Below are positions 45,459 to 50,183 of a stretch of DNA of 50,183 nt, one piece after another. Under the pieces are notes generated by a model, which saw only the letters and a list, made by a program, of their open reading frames with translations, did not search any database and had not been told where the DNA came from. How positions within the stretch are numbered: position 1 is the stretch's first letter; every line of letters starts with the position of its first letter. Made by a program: the position numbers and the translations under genes. Source of the DNA: a virus; the IMG/VR virus record IMGVR_UViG_3300009085_000039, positions 1 to 50,183 of that record; one strand, written 5' to 3'.

Positions 45459-48400
45459 TGGGTGCGTTTGATGATTTGATCCCATCTTCCGAATCCGCTT
45501 CCGGCGCATTTACTGACTTGATCCCAAGTTCTGAGGGGATAGCTGGATCATTCGATGATCTCATTCCCAAACCCAAAGAAGAGGGTATCGTTGATACCGC
45601 TTTAAGATATGGTGAGAACGCTATGGACTTCTCAAAAGAAGTGGGGAAGACCATAGCGGATGTCCCGGTGCAGTTGGTTACGATGCCAGCGGCTTGGATG
45701 GGCGGGGTAGCAACAGAAGCAATAACCAAAGCAATCACTGGTGATCCAGAAAAAACAGCAGAATATAAAGATATTGTATCTCGCGGTCTATCAGTAGAGC
45801 CTATGAGCAAGGTCGGGAAGTATGTCATGGAAAAGGCAGAACCAGTTTTCCAAGGCGTATCTAACTTTGCAACCGAAGTTACCGAACCGATAAGACGTGA
45901 CCCCCTGCTTGGTGGTTCTCATTCGCCTGTACCTGAATTGGCAAAGGCGGCAGTTGAATTGTATCTCTTTAAGAAGGCCGGTGATGTTGGCAAGAAAGGC
46001 GCAAAAGCCATTGACCTTCGGGGTATGAAAGAAGGTCTTGATGTTACCCGTCCAACGGAACTTGAGATAGTCCGTCCCGAGTCCGGTCAGATACCCCTTG
46101 AAAGGCCTAAAATCGTCCTTGAAGCGAAAGAACCTGTTAAACCCGTACCGGAAGCCATTAAAGAGGAGATCGTTCCTCTTGATGCCACTACACCCCCTCT
46201 GGAAGTCAAAGAAGAGGTAGTTTCCGAAGTTTCTCCGAAGCGTCCTGTATGGGACATGCACCGATCAGAGGTAAATGAAAACGCACCCGCGACACTCAGA
46301 AAGACCGACGAAGGGAAATTCTATCTTGAGAAAGAAGATGGGACGCTGGTTCAGAACCCCAAAACAAAAAACGCTTTATTCGATAACGGGGATTACGCCT
46401 TTGACGAGTATTACAAGCAGGAACTTAACGGCGCATTGAAACGGGGTGAACCTGTTCGTGCGGATATTTACGAAGAGATTTCATGGCTGAAAGAACAGGA
46501 AGTCGAAACACCTGTGTCTAAACGCAGCCCTCAGAATATCGTCACAAGGATTAACGTGCCAGACGACATGGGGAATTACGGGATTAACCTTGGGAAATCC
46601 TATAACCCAACAGAGTTAAGAGAGTTCCCTGACCTCAATAGGACGATAAACCAAAAGAACGGATTGCACCCTGACGAATGGGCGACCATACTCAATTCCG
46701 AAGGCTATAAAACCAGAACCGGAGAACCTTGGACGGCAGATACCTTGATCGAGTCGCTTAAAACAGGTGAGGGAAGGGACTTACTAAATCCAGAGAAGGC
46801 CGATGTCTTAACCGAACGAAAATTCAAAACTCAGGAACAGGAGGCTATTGAAAGAGGTATCGAAGCAGAAAATCAAGGAGTGCCGTTTGATGTTCCTGGT
46901 GAAAAGCCAAGGGGTTTGGCTAAAAGTATTGAAGATGCGGCTCTTGAAAAAGCGTTGATACAAGAACGAGGTGACTTGGGGAAACTTCCTACTTATGGTG
47001 AACGGAACATGCAAGAGATTCACCAGATAGTTAAGGAGTTTGTTGACTTAAACAGAGAGAAAGCATTTAAGATAGTTGAAACCGGGAGAGATGCACCGGA
47101 AGGACTGTACCCTGAAGATATATTTACGGGGTTAAGGGTAAAAGCAGAACTTGAAGGCGATGTCCCTACTCTTCAAAGGTTATTGGAATCACCGTTAGTT
47201 ACGGAAGGGACAACGATGGGGCAAAGGATACAAGCCCTTGACTCTGGTGAACGAACTCCTTTTGGTGACATGAAAGATATTGCGAATACGAGGGCTAATA
47301 GGGTTGAAAAGACCACCGGGAAGAAACCATCACCTCAAGTTGTCTTGGAGGCGCAGAAGCGTTTAGACCTTGCCGAAAAAGCCCTTGAGAGAGTTGAGAA
47401 TAAAAAAGCACTTCAAGCGTTCAACGAAACCCATGCGGCACTGACCAACCCTAAAACACCGATTGATAGAAAACCTACCGTGTACGGGGCTAAGAACAAA
47501 CTCGTCACGAAGGATATGTATGATTTAATAAGGAAGGAGTTAAAAGAGAGTTTCAGGGGGACTAAATTAAGCATGGGTCCGGACCTTGATCTTGCGGTAA
47601 AGGCAGGTCTTTATCATCTTGAAGCGGGTGCAAGGGAGTTTAAGGCATGGTCTGAGAGGATGGTTGCGGATGCCGGGGAGAAGATAAGGCCGTTCCTTGA
47701 CGACCTTTGGAAAAGGACTAAAGCTGATTTCCATAAACTTTCGATAGACGATTTGAAGGGTAAGATTTCCAATCGATTGGAAAAGGGTAAAGACCTGTCC
47801 GAACTTAGTCCCTATGTCAATGCGATTGCAAAACAATTCATCGAGGAGGGTGTAAGGCGCAAGGGAGAACTTGTAAAGTCAGTCCATAAGGTTCTCAAAG
47901 AAGTTATGCCCGAAGTCACTCCGAGAGAAACGATGGACGCTATTTCGGGGTATGGACAATGGCGCAAGTTAAAGCATACCGAAGTTCTTGATACTCTCAG
48001 GGAGATGAAAGCAGAACTCCAAGACGTTGCCAAACTGGTTGACTTGAAAAAGAAAGGCACATTCAGCCTCACAGGACACGAAAGACAAGCAAAGACAGAT
48101 GCTCAGAGGATACTTGAAAAGAAAGTAAACGAATACAAAAAGAAATACGGGCTACAGGATGTCAATCGGGAGTCACTTAACAAATCGGCACTTCAAGCGA
48201 TTAAGACCAGACTTGAGAATGAGATAAAAGACCTCAACACCCAGATTGAAACCGGAAAGAAGATAATCAAGAATAAAACCCAAGTGAATTGGGATAAGGA
48301 AGCACTTGATCTAAAAGCTAAACGTGATGAACGAAAAGCAGTCTTTGATGAATTATTCGGCAAGCCTCAAATTACCGATGCACAGAAAATAGACCGAGCC

Positions 48401-50155
48401 ATAAAAGTCACCGAAAAATGGATTGTGGAATACCAGCGCAAGATTGAAGCCGGTGACATCACCCCTATAAACAAGAGAGAGGTGTTACATTCAACCAAAC
48501 TCGATGCCCTGAGATTGGAACGTGAGAAATTAAAGGATAGGTTACAGGAACTCCGCAACCTGAAGAATCCGAAGAAAACACCCGAAGAGATTACGCTTCA
48601 GAGATTGAAGACACGGTTGGAGAACGAAACCAAAAGATACAACGAAAAGATGAAGAATCTTGATTTTGAGGTTAACCCCAAGAAACCAACTGAGTTGGAC
48701 ATTAAAGGACAGATACTTAAAAAAGAACGGGATAGGGCAAAAAGAGACTTTGACAATGCTTCCAACGCTTCTGTAAATAAAGATGAGATGGAGAACATCT
48801 TGAAGATGTCCAAAGAGATCACCGAAGCAGAGAAGCGTGATCTTGCTAAGTATGGGAAGGATGGACAATGGGCAGAATATGGTTCTGCTAAACGAGCCTA
48901 CGATAAATACGTTCAAGCTCTTAAAGAGGGGGATAGAACATTCACAAAAGAAATAACGGATAGGATACAAAGGGCAAAAACAGAATATAAGGAAAATCCG
49001 TCTTTGGCTACTCTTAATATCCTTAAAGACATAGGGCATGAGATAGCAGATAACTCTGTAGCAATGGCGGCATCTTTCGATTTAAGTTTTGTGGGTCGGC
49101 AGGGCTTTTTTACTGCTTTAACACATCCATCGGCATGGCTTAAAGGGTTTAAGGTGATGATGCACTCTTTTGTCAAAGAGTTTGGTGTAAATGGTGCTAT
49201 GGATGCTTATCTGTCTAACGTATTCAGCAGACCGAATTATCGTAATGGGCTTTACCAAAAGGCGGGTGTTCTGTCGATGACGGAAGAAGTTTACCCTACT
49301 TCTCGTCCAGGGAAAATTCCGGTTATTGGAAAAGTATTCAACGCAAGTCAAGCGGCGTTTCAAACTGCTGGAATTGAAATGCGAACAAGGGCAATGGACA
49401 TTATAGCTGAAATCCAAAAACAGAATAAAATAGACCCATTTGGTAAGGATCAGGCGGAATCAGTAGGGACTTTAATAAATAGTCTTACTTATAGAGGGAA
49501 ATGGGGGGAACGGGGTGTTGCTCCATCCATAAAACTATTGCTGTGGGCACCGAATATTATCAAGGGACAATGGGATATATTAACGGCCCATACGGGCGGG
49601 GCAGGGCTTAGAACATCGTTTGCTCGTCAACAGGCAAGAATGAATCTTTATAAAATAACAGGTGAAATGGTAGCGTTTGCTACGATAGCAAATATGTTAA
49701 GCCCTGGTAGTGCCGAGATAAATCCGACAAGCAGTGCATTTGGGACTGTAAAGGTAGGGGATGAGCATATCGACTACACGGCAGGGGCAAGAACACCCAT
49801 TATCGCATTTGCAAAATTTATTACGGGTAAAGAAAAGAACATAACAACAGGGATGACAAAAGACCTTGAATGGGGTTTTGGAAAGAGAAAAAGATTAAAT
49901 ATTCCTATAGATTTTGCCTTGTCTAAATTCAATCCCGTTGCCGGTGTTGTGAGAGATTGGGCAAGGGATGAGTTTTACGGAGGAGAAAAATTCAGTTGGT
50001 TAGGAGGTTTCTATCGGGCATATACACCTATCCTTGGTCAACAAACGGCACAATCTGCCGAACAGGGGATGACTCCATCAAGAGTATTGGGGATAGGCTT
50101 AGAAGGATTCGGCGTTGGGACACCACAAATAGGGACACCTTGGATACGGAGATAA
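45458..50155 (+). CDS. Giant internal virion / large polyvalent protein
   Basis: A 1565-residue protein. The N-terminus has three copies of a short motif: GAFDDLIPSS, GAFTDLIPSS and GSFDDLIPK (residues 2-39). Long Lys/Glu-rich coiled coils fill about 800-1190. The C-terminal 370 residues are helical and partly hydrophobic (FDLSFVGRQGFFTALTHPSAW, split as FDLSFVGRQG and FFTALTHPSAW), as in LPD38-like domains of large polyvalent phage proteins. Podoviruses inject such proteins to extend a channel across the cell envelope. No peptidase or transglycosylase motif was identified. Confidence 0.65.
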   Translation: MGAFDDLIPSSESASGAFTDLIPSSEGIAGSFDDLIPKPKEEGIVDTALRYGENAMDFSKEVGKTIADVPVQLVTMPAAWMGGVATEAITKAITGDPEKTAEYKDIVSRGLSVEPMSKVGKYVMEKAEPVFQGVSNFATEVTEPIRRDPLLGGSHSPVPELAKAAVELYLFKKAGDVGKKGAKAIDLRGMKEGLDVTRPTELEIVRPESGQIPLERPKIVLEAKEPVKPVPEAIKEEIVPLDATTPPLEVKEEVVSEVSPKRPVWDMHRSEVNENAPATLRKTDEGKFYLEKEDGTLVQNPKTKNALFDNGDYAFDEYYKQELNGALKRGEPVRADIYEEISWLKEQEVETPVSKRSPQNIVTRINVPDDMGNYGINLGKSYNPTELREFPDLNRTINQKNGLHPDEWATILNSEGYKTRTGEPWTADTLIESLKTGEGRDLLNPEKADVLTERKFKTQEQEAIERGIEAENQGVPFDVPGEKPRGLAKSIEDAALEKALIQERGDLGKLPTYGERNMQEIHQIVKEFVDLNREKAFKIVETGRDAPEGLYPEDIFTGLRVKAELEGDVPTLQRLLESPLVTEGTTMGQRIQALDSGERTPFGDMKDIANTRANRVEKTTGKKPSPQVVLEAQKRLDLAEKALERVENKKALQAFNETHAALTNPKTPIDRKPTVYGAKNKLVTKDMYDLIRKELKESFRGTKLSMGPDLDLAVKAGLYHLEAGAREFKAWSERMVADAGEKIRPFLDDLWKRTKADFHKLSIDDLKGKISNRLEKGKDLSELSPYVNAIAKQFIEEGVRRKGELVKSVHKVLKEVMPEVTPRETMDAISGYGQWRKLKHTEVLDTLREMKAELQDVAKLVDLKKKGTFSLTGHERQAKTDAQRILEKKVNEYKKKYGLQDVNRESLNKSALQAIKTRLENEIKDLNTQIETGKKIIKNKTQVNWDKEALDLKAKRDERKAVFDELFGKPQITDAQKIDRAIKVTEKWIVEYQRKIEAGDITPINKREVLHSTKLDALRLEREKLKDRLQELRNLKNPKKTPEEITLQRLKTRLENETKRYNEKMKNLDFEVNPKKPTELDIKGQILKKERDRAKRDFDNASNASVNKDEMENILKMSKEITEAEKRDLAKYGKDGQWAEYGSAKRAYDKYVQALKEGDRTFTKEITDRIQRAKTEYKENPSLATLNILKDIGHEIADNSVAMAASFDLSFVGRQGFFTALTHPSAWLKGFKVMMHSFVKEFGVNGAMDAYLSNVFSRPNYRNGLYQKAGVLSMTEEVYPTSRPGKIPVIGKVFNASQAAFQTAGIEMRTRAMDIIAEIQKQNKIDPFGKDQAESVGTLINSLTYRGKWGERGVAPSIKLLLWAPNIIKGQWDILTAHTGGAGLRTSFARQQARMNLYKITGEMVAFATIANMLSPGSAEINPTSSAFGTVKVGDEHIDYTAGARTPIIAFAKFITGKEKNITTGMTKDLEWGFGKRKRLNIPIDFALSKFNPVAGVVRDWARDEFYGGEKFSWLGGFYRAYTPILGQQTAQSAEQGMTPSRVLGIGLEGFGVGTPQIGTPWIRR
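47766..47783 (+). repeat. Dispersed palindrome, copy 6 (perfect)
   Basis: TTTCCAATCGATTGGAAA, a perfect 18-bp palindrome inside the 1565-residue internal virion gene, encoding part of ISNRLEK. The centre is TCGA, so the GNRA feature is lost while full DNA symmetry is gained. Confidence 0.75.
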
Positions 50156-50183
50156 AAAGGGGGCTTGTAAAAGCAAATAATAG
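50156..50183 (+). other. Window end, likely continuous with its start
   Basis: The last 28 bases after the final stop hold no gene. If joined to bases 1-53, they form an 81-base spacer with TATAAT (8-13) but no convincing -35 box, followed by the ribosome-binding site of the 54-767 gene. No direct terminal repeat is visible within the given bases. Confidence 0.4.

Noticed and set aside
45791-46261. A 156-codon minus-strand frame opposite the giant internal virion gene
   Set aside because: No ribosome-binding site was noticed, the composition is odd (many Phe, Cys, Arg) and it is typical of the mirror of a Lys/Glu-rich gene.

Overview
The window looks like the complete, or nearly complete, genome of a short-tailed (podovirus-like) double-stranded DNA phage of a bacterium. 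The virion module has a small terminase candidate, a large terminase, a portal, a scaffold candidate, a major capsid protein, an adaptor-like connector and a 1565-residue internal virion protein. No tape measure, tail tube, sheath or baseplate genes are visible. The last gene stops at 50155 and the first starts at 54, both on the plus strand. The virion genes therefore read through the ends if the map is circular, and the cut point is probably arbitrary. A lipoprotein and an M15-type endolysin point weakly to a Gram-negative host; the host cannot be named. No integrase, DNA polymerase, RNA polymerase, tRNA or CRISPR array was seen.

Layout. 54-6689 (+): large receptor-binding or fibre-like proteins and a lipoprotein. 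6710-8630 (+): lysis region with small membrane proteins, endolysin, a DUF1353-like protein and a holin candidate. 8694-9165: a disputed stretch with a plus-strand promoter and possible small RNA opposite two minus-strand micro-ORFs. 9236-15022 (-): a long early operon of mostly unknown small proteins, several too short for routine gene callers, plus a PD-(D/E)XK nuclease and an SSB-like protein. 15023-15389: divergent promoters with a long structured leader. 15390-19763 (+): a Cro-like regulator, a replication initiator carrying four 11-bp iterons, a primase-helicase, a ParB/DUF3102-like HTH protein, an HNH protein and a zinc ribbon. 19764-20155: convergent terminator and a candidate structured small RNA. 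20156-23908: a divergent accessory module with DUF932 on the minus strand, and a second Cro-like regulator, a 23-residue membrane peptide, a zinc-finger amidoligase and a class II glutamine amidotransferase on the plus strand. 24049-50155 (+): packaging, head, connector and internal virion genes.

Three things stand out. First, the large terminase is split at its Walker A loop by an intein whose homing endonuclease (HNH) is encoded on the opposite strand with its own strong ribosome-binding site. Second, an amidoligase/glutamine-amidotransferase pair, predicted peptide- or protein-modifying enzymes, sits with its own regulator and has near-identical palindromes at both outer ends. Third, an 18-bp palindrome of consensus TTTCCAAKCGATTGGAAA, or with a GAAA centre, recurs at least six times across 35 kb, in genes and at operon ends. 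Most copies would fold as an RNA hairpin with a GNRA loop in the transcribed strand.

All functions come from reading motifs by eye; no database search was run. Many virion genes are named from position and composition only.
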